Below are positions 1-8,921 of a stretch of 64,000 bases of DNA, piece after piece; the first letter of the stretch is position 1, and each line of letters begins with the position of its first letter. A program made the translations under genes and the position numbers. Location of the stretch: assembly GCA_000024525.1 (NCBI GenBank), contig CP001769.1, positions 7,845,001 through 7,909,000 on the forward strand, read 5' to 3'. The stretch comes from Spirosoma linguale DSM 74. GTDB taxonomy: Bacteria > Bacteroidota > Bacteroidia > Cytophagales > Spirosomataceae. The notes below the pieces were generated by a model. It made no database searches. It was not told the DNA's origin and worked only from the letters and a program-made list of their open reading frames with translations.

Positions 1-1
1 G

Positions 2-2632
2 AACTCAGAGCGGTATGCAGAAGCGGCCGGATTACTGGCAGAGTCGCTTAAATATCCACAATTTATTGCCGCAAACCGGCTGAACGAACTCACAGCCCGG
101 CAGGCCTTTCTACGGGCTTATGCCTTCTTCTGCCAATACCTGGAAAATAAACAGACGTTGGATGAATCGGAGCGAAATAACCGATTCAGAGGGTTAATAA
201 GTGATTTGGAGTCAGCTGCTGGCTTATCGCAGGCACCCGCGTACATCTATAATGTAATCGGTTTGTTCTGGCACGAACTCAATGATAAAGAGAAGGCCGA
301 ACAGTATTATCACAGGGCCCGGGAACTGGCGCCTACCTGGGCTATTCCCATTAATAACTTAGCGGGCCTGATCGAAGATTCCCGACAGCGAATCAATCAA
401 TATGAGCAGGCGAAAGGGTTTTATGTAGCCTTAATGAACATTGTTAGAGAGTACAAAACCCTAAAAGAGTACGACAAAGCCAGGGAGTATCTGCAAAAGG
501 CCTTAAAGAGTGCCGCCAATGATTCAGCAAAAGTGGCCGATATCTATAAGCAGTATGGCTTAATTTATCAGGAAGAGGGAGAAAGCAATTCGGCTAATTA
601 TGATAAAGCCATTGAGTCGTATCAGAAAGCGGCTCAATGGGCTCGCTCGAATCGGTCCATCCGACAAGGGCTCGATCTGGAACTAACCCGCCTGTACCTA
701 CAAATGAAGGCCTATGACAAAGCCGCAGAGACGTTTGATCGTTACATTGAACAGGAAGAACAGATTGTGACTCGCCAGTACAATGAGCTGTATCGCCATT
801 ACCGATCCCTACTAACTGAACAACGCGGGGAGTATTTTTATCGGATAGGTTATTGTTACGAAAAAGGGTATGGCGTCGCCCGGAGTGATGCGGAAGCCCG
901 GCGCTGGTATCAGTTTGCCGCTAATATGAATTTTAACATGGCTGTAGCTAAATTAACCCATCTTTATACAGCGGTAGGTGCAAATGATGCCTTGAAACGT
1001 CTGAGAAAAAATCAGGAAAAAGGATACTTGAGTTGCACTGCATCTTGCCGAAAAACCGATGGCACTTTAGCTACATTTACGGTTTACCTGCATGATTTTG
1101 TGGCTAATTCGAAAAATCCGGTGAGCGAGGAGCAGGATAGGATTCAGCAGGCTTTCGGAGCTAAAATATCTGAGGACGCACTCAGTGCTTTCCTGAAAGT
1201 CTATGAGTTAGCACAGAAACATAATGTTTCATTTCAGGATTTAATGAAGTTCGTAATTAATGAAAATGAAAAGAGTCAGGTAAAAGTTGCTGAAGGTAAA
1301 GCCTTCGAATTTGCGAAAGCAGAGCAGCCGGACAGTGTGATGCGGTACATGAGAAAGGCGGTTTTAGGCCTGGACATCGACCTTTCCAGTGAGGTTAAAT
1401 CGTCGCAAAAATTACTTGATTCATTACGGGCAGGAACCAGCCGGCCAGGGCTGTTTTATTATGCGCTGGGATACCTTTATGAAAACAAAACCAGCGGTCG
1501 GGAATGGGGTGGGAAAGCCGAAAAATGGTATAACTATGCCTTTCAGACAGGTTATGCCCCCGCTTATTTTCCGCTGATGAAGCATTATAAGGCCCTGTCT
1601 ATGACGTCGTTTACTACTTGGCTTACCGATAACTATAACAGGGGAGTAGAAGCCAAACAGGTCAAATGCACACTCGAAAACGGTAAGGAGCAATGGTATC
1701 CGCTGTATCTGGTAGACTTCCCGGCTAATCCATCTAATCCGATTGCCGACGAAGCTAGTCGATTGAAAGACGTATATGGAGCTAAGGTAGCAACCAAGCT
1801 AGCCAGTGCCTTCAAAACCATTTATGAGACAGCCCAGCGCGAAAGGCGTTCGTTTATCGAGCAGTGTCGGCTTAGCCTGAATATAACACCTGAGCGGGAG
1901 AAGAAGGCCAGCTCAGCTGCCGAGCAGCATGCCCGTCGGGGAGATGAGTTATATGAAGAGCGGAAATATGCCGATGCGGTTGGCCCGTACCAACAAGCTG
2001 TGAATGCAGCTACCAGCCCTGCCGACCGGGCCATCTATTACTCCCGGCTAGGCAACGCTTATCTAATGAGCAATCAGGAAGATAAGGCCCTCAATAGTTA
2101 TCGAACCAGTATTGCCCTATCCCCAACGGGACAGGCTTACTACAACATGGGTTATGTGCTCGAATACTTGCGGAAACAAAAGGATGCTATTGCTGCCTAC
2201 CGTAAAGCTGTAGAGCTGGAGTCAACAGTTGCCTTGTACCACCGAGGTTTGGCGAGTGCGTATTCCAGCGCTGGGCAATATGAACTGGCTGCTCAGAGTG
2301 CCAGAGCGACACTGGCTATCGAGCCAACAGACACGCGGGCGATGAACACACTTGGCATATCATTAACCTATCTTAAACGCTATGACGAAGCACTAAAACA
2401 ATTTGCCAGGGCTATCGAACTTAACCCGTCGCAGGAGAGCACGTATCTGTATAACATTGCTTGTAATTATTCACTGCAAAATCGACAGGCTGATGCATTG
2501 TTGTACTTAGAAAAAGCGATCAATCGGGGGTATAAAGATCATGAGGCTATTATGAAAGATCTGGACTTTACGAGTATCCGGCAGAGCGACGGATTTAGAC
2601 GGCTGATGGCACGCTATTTCCCTGGAAAATAA
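2..2632 (+). CDS. TPR/Sel1-repeat protein, 5' end outside window
   Basis: The reading frame is open from base 2 with no stop before the first possible start (a TTG at 158), so the gene almost certainly begins left of the window. At least 876 residues are visible. It is built from tetratricopeptide and Sel1-like helical repeats, for example the EKAEQYYHRARELAP and KDAIAAYRKAVELES units. These are interrupted by two copies of an approximately 85-residue module, around positions 1000-1260 and 1650-1880. Each module contains VYLHDF or LYLVDF, then NP(V/I), A(Y/F)GAK and a Y..AQ helix, and resembles DUF2610. TPR proteins are protein-binding scaffolds; no catalytic motif is seen. No signal peptide can be judged because the N-terminus is missing. 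Its stop is followed by half of a terminator broken by an IS21 element. Confidence 0.85.
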   Translation, partial: NSERYAEAAGLLAESLKYPQFIAANRLNELTARQAFLRAYAFFCQYLENKQTLDESERNNRFRGLISDLESAAGLSQAPAYIYNVIGLFWHELNDKEKAEQYYHRARELAPTWAIPINNLAGLIEDSRQRINQYEQAKGFYVALMNIVREYKTLKEYDKAREYLQKALKSAANDSAKVADIYKQYGLIYQEEGESNSANYDKAIESYQKAAQWARSNRSIRQGLDLELTRLYLQMKAYDKAAETFDRYIEQEEQIVTRQYNELYRHYRSLLTEQRGEYFYRIGYCYEKGYGVARSDAEARRWYQFAANMNFNMAVAKLTHLYTAVGANDALKRLRKNQEKGYLSCTASCRKTDGTLATFTVYLHDFVANSKNPVSEEQDRIQQAFGAKISEDALSAFLKVYELAQKHNVSFQDLMKFVINENEKSQVKVAEGKAFEFAKAEQPDSVMRYMRKAVLGLDIDLSSEVKSSQKLLDSLRAGTSRPGLFYYALGYLYENKTSGREWGGKAEKWYNYAFQTGYAPAYFPLMKHYKALSMTSFTTWLTDNYNRGVEAKQVKCTLENGKEQWYPLYLVDFPANPSNPIADEASRLKDVYGAKVATKLASAFKTIYETAQRERRSFIEQCRLSLNITPEREKKASSAAEQHARRGDELYEERKYADAVGPYQQAVNAATSPADRAIYYSRLGNAYLMSNQEDKALNSYRTSIALSPTGQAYYNMGYVLEYLRKQKDAIAAYRKAVELESTVALYHRGLASAYSSAGQYELAAQSARATLAIEPTDTRAMNTLGISLTYLKRYDEALKQFARAIELNPSQESTYLYNIACNYSLQNRQADALLYLEKAINRGYKDHEAIMKDLDFTSIRQSDGFRRLMARYFPGK

Positions 2633-2692
2633 GGCCTTAATTAGCATCCTAAAAAGGCACCTCACGAATTTAACAGACAGCTATAGTTTCAT

Positions 2693-2703
2693 AACGGGCG
2701 GCT
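2693..2703 (+). terminator. left half of an intrinsic terminator split by IS21
   Basis: AACGGGCGGCT here is the exact reverse complement of AGCCGCCCGTT at 5276-5286. Removing the IS and one target duplication joins them as an 11-bp perfect stem with a CATA loop followed by ATTTTTTTAT. It would have ended the TPR transcript. Confidence 0.7.
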
Positions 2704-2710
2704 CATAAGC
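2704..2710. repeat. 7-bp target-site duplication of the IS21 element
   Basis: CATAAGC at 2704-2710 is repeated at 5272-5278, directly outside both ends of the element. A short duplication of this size fits IS21-family transposition and suggests a fairly recent insertion. Confidence 0.75.
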
Positions 2711-2766
2711 TATGTATTCCGGACAAAGTGACCCAGGCGTTTCGGAGCAAACTGACCCACCCCGCC
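2711..2766. repeat. IS21 terminal repeat array (left), partner at 5191-5271
   Basis: Degenerate copies of a roughly 25-bp unit containing TTCGGAnnAAACTGACCCACC occur twice at the left end and three times at the right end (5191-5271), with another partial copy just upstream of istA near 5145. Multiple end repeats are typical transposase-binding sites of IS21 elements. Confidence 0.7.
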
Positions 2767-2798
2767 TGTGGGTAGGAACCGCTCAAAGTTAGTACACT

Positions 2799-3542
2799 TT
2801 ATTTCTCAGCCGCAAGACTTTGCTTGCGTCGCATCGATTCACCCTTCAACTCCATCCGATGAGCCTTGTGAGTTAGCCGGTCCAGGATGGCATCGGCCAA
2901 GGTAGGATCGTCGATGTATTCGTGCCATTTACTCACCGGCAGTTGCGAGGTGATGATCGTAGCGGCCTTGCCATGCCGGTCCTCCATGATCTGTAACAGG
3001 GCCAATCGGCCATTCTGATCAAGGGGTTGTAAGCCCCAGTCATCCAGAATGAGCAGGTGTTGCCGCTCCAGACGACTCATCTCCCGCTGGTAGGAGCCGT
3101 CGGCTTTAGCCAGTTGCAGTCGCTGTATGAGCCGGATCAGATTGTGATAACCCACCCGATACCCCAGCTGACAGGCCTGATAGCCCAGGGCCGAAGCCAC
3201 GTAACTTTTGCCGCAGCCAGTTGATCCCGTCAGGAAGATATTCTCGGCTCGATCGATGAAGCGGCAGTCGGCCAAACGAAGCACCAGCGTCTTATCCAGG
3301 TTGCGGCCAGGGCCGTAGTGCAACTCTTCCAGCGAGGCCTGATAGCGAAAGCGGGCCGCCCGGATGGCCATCTGGGTGCGTCGGTGTTGACGGTACTCAT
3401 GTTCAGCTTCAGTAAGCTGGGCCAGCAGTTCGTCGGCAGGCGGTTGCTGGTGAAGGGGTAGGCGAAGCAGGGTCTCGAAGGCCTGATACATGCCCACCAG
3501 TTTAAGGTCCCGTAGTCGGTCAAGTGTCGCTTGGTTATTCAT
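2799..3542 (-). CDS. istB: IS21 transposition helper ATPase IstB
   Basis: This 247-residue AAA+ ATPase is the helper that assists the IstA transposase in target selection and strand transfer. The N-terminal helical region starts MNNQATLDRLRDLKLVGMYQ, typical of IstB. Walker A is GSTGCGKS near residue 110, Walker B is LLILDDWG near residue 165, and an arginine-rich C-terminus follows. The length is normal for the family (about 240-260). It lies 48 bp downstream of istA, in the usual istA-istB order. It appears intact. Confidence 0.95.
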   Translation of the reverse strand: MNNQATLDRLRDLKLVGMYQAFETLLRLPLHQQPPADELLAQLTEAEHEYRQHRRTQMAIRAARFRYQASLEELHYGPGRNLDKTLVLRLADCRFIDRAENIFLTGSTGCGKSYVASALGYQACQLGYRVGYHNLIRLIQRLQLAKADGSYQREMSRLERQHLLILDDWGLQPLDQNGRLALLQIMEDRHGKAATIITSQLPVSKWHEYIDDPTLADAILDRLTHKAHRMELKGESMRRKQSLAAEK

Positions 3543-3590
3543 ACTTTTTATTCCCTTTTGTAGTTGGTACGTGTGTTGATTGGCTCGGCT

Positions 3591-5132
3591 TTACTGGTAG
3601 GCTGATGCGCCCCGGATGTTTTCATGGCTGGGTACTGAGCTGACAGGACTGGCATCGGAGAGCGTATCCAGCCCGCGTTCGATGATGGATCGGATGACTT
3701 TGTAGCTCACGCTCTGGTAGCACAACGCCCGTTGGCAGGCCCGCTCCAGACGTTCTCTACCCACTTTCTTTTCCAGACTTAGTACACCCTGGCACGACTT
3801 ATAAGCCTGTTCGGGATGCGCCCGGCTCGTTAGGATGGCTTCGACGGCCTGCCGGGTTTGGGGGCCAATGCGGTCGGCCCGACGGACGAACGTCTCCGGG
3901 CTCCAGTCACTGATCCACTGATGGGCTGGGGGCAAATGCTCTTTGAGTGTCGAGTAATGGTACTGTCCCTGTAATCGCTGGTGAGTCGCAATACGCTGGT
4001 GCTGGCAGTAGACTTCAACGCTTGACGCCGTGTAGATCAGCCGTACCCACTGGCCGATGTAGCGATAGGGTACGCTGTAATAATGCTTGTCTTCTGACAG
4101 CAGTACATGGCCGTTTTTCTGAACCCGGCTCCCCGCATAGTGTTTGATGAGATAAGCCGTGTTGGGCAACCCCATCAAGTGCATTCGCTCCCGCTCCTCG
4201 AACTGCGACTGCCGACTATGGCCCCGGTTCTGAAAGCGCATTTGGTTGTGGGCGTCGAGTAAGGGGCGGATAGCCGCATTGAGATCGTCAAGTCGATGAA
4301 AGACCTCATTGCGCAGGGGAGCGTAGATGCGTCGATAGAGGATGTTGACGGCTCCTTCGACCAGAGCTTTGTCGCGGGGCTTACCGCTCCGGGCCGGCAG
4401 GATCGTCGTTTGATAATGGAGCGCAAAGTCAGCCAGCGTCTCATTGATCTGGGGTTCATAGCGATCCGAGCGAATCACAGCCGCTTTGAGGTTATCGGGC
4501 ACGATGGCCGCTGGTACGCCCCCGAAGTAATGCAGGGCGTTTTGCAGGGCGGTGATGAAGTCCTCCTTGCGCTGAGTAGCCACTACCTGGGCGTAAGTGA
4601 GCTGACTGCAACCCAGCACGGCCACGAAGAACTCGACCGGCCTAACCTCCCCTGTTGTCTGGTCGACCAGCGAGAGCCGCTTGCCCGCAAAGTCGACGAA
4701 GAGTTTGTCGCCCGCTTTGTGCTCAATGTGCATGCTGGTCTGCTGCCGCTGGCTCCAAAGCTGATAATAGTGGCAGAACTGCGTATACTGATAGCCGTTG
4801 GGATGTTCGGCTTTGTAATCCAGCCAAAGACTATACCGGGTAACGCCGGGTCGGGTCAGTTCGCGGTCAATCTGAGCGAATCGTTGTTGAAGAATAGTTA
4901 GGGGGGCGTCGGGTGAGGGCGCAGGCGGACGACTTTGTACCAGCTCATCCAACTGTTGGTCGGAGAGTTGCGGGAGGGAAAGCGTTGCCGGATCGGGAAG
5001 CATGCGCAGGTAGCCCCGGACGGTATTGCGAGCCAGGCCTAGCGAACGGGCAATATCCCGGATAGACTTATGTTGCTGCTGGAGAAGCAGAATCTGACGG
5101 AGTAGGTGCATAGGAAGACGCTGGTTGGCCAT
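3591..5132 (-). CDS. istA: IS21-family transposase IstA
   Basis: This 513-residue DDE transposase catalyses excision and integration of the element. An N-terminal helix-turn-helix (residues about 15-45, IRDIARSLGLARNTVRGYL) would bind the end repeats. The integrase core has the catalytic triad visible as VDFAG (first Asp), PDNLK (second Asp) and ALVEGAV (Glu), followed by the C-terminal Mu-type beta-barrel region. The ATG at 5132 gives MANQRLPMHLL and lies about 140 bp inside the right end of the element. No frameshift or internal stop is seen. Confidence 0.95.
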   Translation of the reverse strand: MANQRLPMHLLRQILLLQQQHKSIRDIARSLGLARNTVRGYLRMLPDPATLSLPQLSDQQLDELVQSRPPAPSPDAPLTILQQRFAQIDRELTRPGVTRYSLWLDYKAEHPNGYQYTQFCHYYQLWSQRQQTSMHIEHKAGDKLFVDFAGKRLSLVDQTTGEVRPVEFFVAVLGCSQLTYAQVVATQRKEDFITALQNALHYFGGVPAAIVPDNLKAAVIRSDRYEPQINETLADFALHYQTTILPARSGKPRDKALVEGAVNILYRRIYAPLRNEVFHRLDDLNAAIRPLLDAHNQMRFQNRGHSRQSQFEERERMHLMGLPNTAYLIKHYAGSRVQKNGHVLLSEDKHYYSVPYRYIGQWVRLIYTASSVEVYCQHQRIATHQRLQGQYHYSTLKEHLPPAHQWISDWSPETFVRRADRIGPQTRQAVEAILTSRAHPEQAYKSCQGVLSLEKKVGRERLERACQRALCYQSVSYKVIRSIIERGLDTLSDASPVSSVPSHENIRGASAYQ

Positions 5133-5275
5133 AGGTTCGGAGGGTCAATTTGTTCCGAAACTACGGTGATTAGGCGGCTCCTGCTCAGCGGGCGGGGTGG
5201 GTCAGTTTGGCCCGAAATGGGTGGGTCAACTACATCCGAAACAGGTGGGTCAGTTTACTCCGAAATACACACATA

Positions 5276-5296
5276 AGCCGCCCGTTATTTTTTTAT
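5276..5296 (+). terminator. right half of the split terminator with its T tract
   Basis: AGCCGCCCGTT followed by ATTTTTTTAT. This is the partner arm of 2693-2703; the two are now 2.5 kb apart. Confidence 0.65.
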
Positions 5297-5371
5297 CGGT
5301 TTAGTTCTATCCATCATGATAACCTTTATCCGACAGCGCAATCAACGGTCATAACCAAACTATCAAACTCA

Positions 5372-5830
5372 ATGGAAACAACGCGTTTCAGTTTTAAAAC
5401 AGGTTTAGTTGCCGTTATTCTTCTGGCGGGTGTAGTGGTCGGGTGTTCTGGTGATCCTGATGTTTTCAGAGGAAGTACTGCTGAGGCAGAAGGGTTTGCC
5501 AGCCAATATGCTGCTCGGCTGATGAAGAATTACTACCCGAATACGGGCCGGCTACCGGAGTATACACTCAATGACTGGACGTATGACACCAACAGGCAGC
5601 AATACCGTATCGACCTAACGGCCAGCTGGTTGGGCCAAAGCTGCATGCTCTGTTCCGATGAATGTAAGGTTGCTGTTCAGGGCACGCTGACCGTTGATAA
5701 CGATGGCTCCAACCCACGATTTAAAGTCGAAGACATTAATAGCTGTGCACTTGGCCATGACCTGATGGGCCTCTTCATTGGCGGGGTGATCGAGGGAACC
5801 ATTAACAGCCTCGACGATACGTCAAATTAA
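5372..5830 (+). CDS. hypothetical lipoprotein
   Basis: The 152-residue product starts at the ATG at 5372; a longer in-frame start at 5207 lies inside the IS end and is not credible as the native one. The N-terminus is a lipoprotein signal: positively charged start, hydrophobic stretch, then lipobox VVGC at about residue 25. The mature part has four further cysteines, two in CMLCSDEC, and a C-terminal glycine-rich hydrophobic segment (LMGLFIGGVIEG). I do not recognise the family. The IS insertion lies just upstream, so its native promoter may have been displaced. It is convergent with the TPR/Ppx-like gene across a strong hairpin. Confidence 0.7.
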   Translation: METTRFSFKTGLVAVILLAGVVVGCSGDPDVFRGSTAEAEGFASQYAARLMKNYYPNTGRLPEYTLNDWTYDTNRQQYRIDLTASWLGQSCMLCSDECKVAVQGTLTVDNDGSNPRFKVEDINSCALGHDLMGLFIGGVIEGTINSLDDTSN

Positions 5831-5845
5831 CGTTCTGATCATGAA

Positions 5846-5898
5846 ATACTACAGAAATAGCTCCGATGGTTAGTTCATCGGAGCTATTTCTGTAGTAT
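5846..5898. terminator. bidirectional hairpin between convergent genes
   Basis: A perfect 23-bp stem (5846-5868 with 5876-5898) and a 7-base loop lie between the stop of the lipoprotein gene and the stop of the minus-strand Srf-type block. It is probably a bidirectional terminator, although the T tract is weak. Confidence 0.65.
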
Positions 5899-5910
5899 GA
5901 TGATTTAGTT

Positions 5911-7341
5911 TTACTTCATGCTTGCCTGATATTCTCCGTCTTTTTCGGCCTTAAACTCCTCCTCTTTCTTGCGAATGATATAGCCTGAGATCCAGCCAAT
6001 CACGCCGTTTCGGTGGAAGACAAACTCCTTGTTGTCCGGATCATTCTGACGGCACTCCTCCAGAATGCCGCGTAACAGAGTAGCTCCGGCAATTAGCTCA
6101 TCGCGCTTGAAAACTCGCTCCCGTACATTACGCACTTCAGCCTGGGCTTTTTTATACAACTCATCGCTATCGAAGCCCGACAAATCTGGATTGGTGAGGA
6201 CATCGTAATTTTTGATAGCCATCTCCTGCAGTTTTACGACATCTTTATACGAAAACTGTACCATTGGAGAGTTGATTTCACGGGGATATAGATACGTCGT
6301 TAGCGCATAAACAATACCTCCCAACATATAGATGCGTTTCCGGTTTTGAAATTCTGGCTTGCGGCCAATATCACGACTAACAGCCGTTCGAACTTCGTTT
6401 TCATATACCGACTGTGCGGCATCAGTCACAGGTTTACCACTTTCCTGGATGTAGCGCATCATAGCTCCAGTACCCAGATAGTCAGTGTATTCGAATGTAT
6501 TGGCCGAGGTGAAATAACCACCTTTTGTATTCCCGCTACCAATGTCCATAACGGCTGTACTCATCCATTCGCTTTCTGGAATCGTGCCTCGTACGGTCAG
6601 CTCTGCTTCTGTTGCAGCATTGATAAATGAAACGGGATCAGGCCAGGTAGCCCCTAGTCCAGTATGCAGTTGCTGTAAAAAATCGCTGGCTTTCTGCTGT
6701 TTGTCTAATTCCGTTTTCAGGCCACTACTTCCAACAACGAATATCCGATTCGCAGGCAGTTTTCGTCCCTTCTGAAGAGAATCAACCAAATACAAACGAA
6801 CAACTTCTGTCGTTTCTTTAAAGGCAGCAGCCGTTCCGGTGGCGGGGTTTGTATTTTTCGATTCAGAGCGGAGAACTTTAAACTCTGGTCGCCCGTCGGA
6901 CGAAAACTTCAGGGCGATGATAGATAACTTAACCCCTTTTGCGCCTACGTCGATGCCTCCGTAGAGTTCCTGCTCATTTTTAAAACTCCCCAGAATTTGT
7001 TTGATTACTTTGGCGCTCATGCCACCAATACGCCCTGTCTGATACAGATTCAGGGCGCGGTTGAGGTAATAACTAGCCTGCGAAGCATCGTTACGATCTC
7101 GAAATAACAGGCCTAGGTTTTCATAGGCTGCTGCTGTCCAGTACGTATTTTTTGCGGCTTGTGCTCCTTTCAGGCCATCTTCCAGAAATTGCCTGGCCTG
7201 GCTGTACTGTTTCGCTTCGCGGAGCGTATTGCCCAACTTAATAAACCACTGTGCTCGTTCTAAATCGAGTATTTTGGCAGTTTGTGCTATGGCAGCATTG
7301 CCGCAAACTAATAGCAACAGAGAGAAAAGTAATATACGCAT
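5911..7341 (-). CDS. exported TPR protein with Ppx/GppA-like actin-fold domain
   Basis: This 476-residue protein has a cleavable signal peptide (MRILLFSLLLLVCGNAAIAQ), so it is predicted to be exported. Residues about 25-110 form three TPR helical pairs. From about 120 on there is an ASKHA (actin/Hsp70) fold resembling Ppx/GppA phosphatases. It has phosphate-1 like GGIDVGAKGVK, a FVVGSSGLK strand, phosphate-2 like AVMDIGSGNTKGGYF, and an adenosine-like MLGGIVYAL. Ppx/GppA enzymes hydrolyse polyphosphate or pppGpp in the cytoplasm, so an exported version is odd and its substrate is unknown. It is the last gene of the minus-strand block, 71 bp after the lectin-fold gene. A role with the SrfB ATPase is inference from position only. 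Confidence 0.75.
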   Translation of the reverse strand: MRILLFSLLLLVCGNAAIAQTAKILDLERAQWFIKLGNTLREAKQYSQARQFLEDGLKGAQAAKNTYWTAAAYENLGLLFRDRNDASQASYYLNRALNLYQTGRIGGMSAKVIKQILGSFKNEQELYGGIDVGAKGVKLSIIALKFSSDGRPEFKVLRSESKNTNPATGTAAAFKETTEVVRLYLVDSLQKGRKLPANRIFVVGSSGLKTELDKQQKASDFLQQLHTGLGATWPDPVSFINAATEAELTVRGTIPESEWMSTAVMDIGSGNTKGGYFTSANTFEYTDYLGTGAMMRYIQESGKPVTDAAQSVYENEVRTAVSRDIGRKPEFQNRKRIYMLGGIVYALTTYLYPREINSPMVQFSYKDVVKLQEMAIKNYDVLTNPDLSGFDSDELYKKAQAEVRNVRERVFKRDELIAGATLLRGILEECRQNDPDNKEFVFHRNGVIGWISGYIIRKKEEEFKAEKDGEYQASMK

Positions 7342-7412
7342 AGGTAAGTACGTGTTTAAGGATAGAATTGGGTAATGTTATTTAACTAGACAATGAATTT
7401 GTGGCATTATTA

Positions 7413-8879
7413 CTAATTAGGGCATGTACGTTGCTGGTTGGTCAGAGGGACTTGTAACGCTTGGAGACGGAAGGTGCTTTCCTGTATAGTTTGTACACCA
7501 AATTGCTCTGCAAAAATCATATAGTCTTTATAGCCATCTTCATGTGGCTTTATATCCATTTCTTTATGATTTTGGTAAAGTGAGTAACTGCCTTCGAAGC
7601 AGGAGGAGTGAGCAAAATTATAGGAGCCTCGCCACTGTGTATCTCGTAAGTTGACAGAGGAGTAGGCTCTGTCATTTACCTTATACGGAGTTGATTGGCC
7701 AATAATAATTGCACTTTGGCGGCCTTCTCCCGCTGATGGTATTCGAATGGATTCGAAAGATGCATTAGAATTAACTGGATCAAGACGTGTAAACTTGAGC
7801 CATCCGTTATGATAGATAGACTCCGCTGATTCTGCCAGAGCCCAAATACAATTGTTTTCGTCGTAGTATAACCGGAATTCTTTATCAGTACATGGGGAAA
7901 AAGTCCTAGAAGTGAATGAACCGCCCGCCCGTGTACACAAATACCGTAAAGCGCCTTTTGCTTCTCTGTTTTGAAGGTTTCGGTTTAAGTGCTTCAGTAG
8001 TGACGTTAATTCATTGTCGTCGGGATGGATACTAAAATTCCCCTCATTCGTTAAATCAACAATGCCTTCACATATTCCCTGACTATCTTTTAAGTACCAT
8101 CGATTATCGATAGTGGACTTTGTTAGCTTTTTTTTCTTATAAATTATAGCTGTTTTTGTTTCTAAATCGGCATATACATCATTGTCGGTTAGTGTTCGTT
8201 TATTTTCTCCGATATGAGTATATAAGTATGGTTTTTGATCAGAGCATATTCCTATGATTTCACGAGTCGCTTCATCCTTAATATACCAATAGCCATCATT
8301 GTCTCGCTCAAACTGCTTACATTGATAAATCACTTTGTCATTTTTTCTGTAAACCTCTTTATCTTTTAATATACCAAGCGTCGTATTTTTTCGGTCAGGT
8401 ACTGTTACTGTTACGTGAAATCCCCGGCCTATAGGGGTGTTATCCCAATACCAATTGGTTTTCTCATTAAGAGCAAAAAGCAAATACCCGTCTTTCTGAA
8501 CTTTGTAGGTATATGATACCCCACATACTTCCCAGCCCAGATATGGAAAATTTGCCTCGCTAATCTTATAATCAGGCTCTACTGCGCAGACCATTAAGGC
8601 ACAGTGAGGTTTATCCTTAAATATATTGTACTGATTGTCACTGTAAACAGGTAATCCGGCGGGGGTTCTTTCGCGAGCGAGAAAGCCAACTTTGATTTGG
8701 CCAGTGGCAGTGACTTGGACTTCATCTCCACAATGTACCCGAACATTTGGGGCTTTTTCTCCGTGGGGATCTGTACCAAAATAATCGAATTCGACTTTTC
8801 GCTGAGCTAAAGCAGAATAAGAGAAAGAGAGTATCAGGCTGATCGAATAGAAAAAGAGAAACGGTTTCATGCGGCTCAT
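7413..8879 (-). CDS. exported protein with PA-IL-like N-terminal domain
   Basis: A 488-residue product with a signal peptide ending near SYSALAQ; starts at 8879 and 8870 are both ATG and both plausible. Residues about 28-165 follow the pattern of the galactose-lectin (LecA/PA-IL) fold: a GDEVQVTATGQI strand, a HCALMVCAV core strand, then GYLLFALNEKTNW and FHVTVTV. Calcium-binding residues of a true lectin cannot be confirmed by eye. The rest is tyrosine- and asparagine-rich with short WYIKD/WYLKD repeats, and I do not recognise it. Base composition is more AT-rich than the neighbours. It lies 42 bp after the SrfA-like membrane protein, so it is probably co-transcribed. Confidence 0.6.
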   Translation of the reverse strand: MSRMKPFLFFYSISLILSFSYSALAQRKVEFDYFGTDPHGEKAPNVRVHCGDEVQVTATGQIKVGFLARERTPAGLPVYSDNQYNIFKDKPHCALMVCAVEPDYKISEANFPYLGWEVCGVSYTYKVQKDGYLLFALNEKTNWYWDNTPIGRGFHVTVTVPDRKNTTLGILKDKEVYRKNDKVIYQCKQFERDNDGYWYIKDEATREIIGICSDQKPYLYTHIGENKRTLTDNDVYADLETKTAIIYKKKKLTKSTIDNRWYLKDSQGICEGIVDLTNEGNFSIHPDDNELTSLLKHLNRNLQNREAKGALRYLCTRAGGSFTSRTFSPCTDKEFRLYYDENNCIWALAESAESIYHNGWLKFTRLDPVNSNASFESIRIPSAGEGRQSAIIIGQSTPYKVNDRAYSSVNLRDTQWRGSYNFAHSSCFEGSYSLYQNHKEMDIKPHEDGYKDYMIFAEQFGVQTIQESTFRLQALQVPLTNQQRTCPN

Positions 8880-8921
8880 GGGATATATGGTAACGGTGAC
8901 TTCAGCATTGACAGCCAGGAT

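Larger units (their letters stand above)
2711..5271 (-). mobile_element. IS21-family insertion sequence, complete
   Basis: The 2561-bp element carries istA and istB in order on the minus strand. It is bounded by imperfect terminal inverted repeats (TATGTATTCCGG on the left, TGTGTATTTCGG read inward from the right; about 21 of the first 27 bases match) and by a 7-bp duplication CATAAGC. Both genes are open with all key motifs, so the copy looks potentially active. It lies inside the loop of a former transcription terminator between the TPR gene and a lipoprotein gene. Confidence 0.92.

Noticed and set aside
4296..4901. 201-codon open frame antisense to istA
   Set aside because: It lies wholly opposite the DDE core of istA, has no recognisable domain and follows from the high-GC coding strand.
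5207..5371. Upstream extension of the lipoprotein gene
   Set aside because: These codons fall in the IS21 right end and duplicated target; the lipoprotein signal starts at the ATG at 5372.
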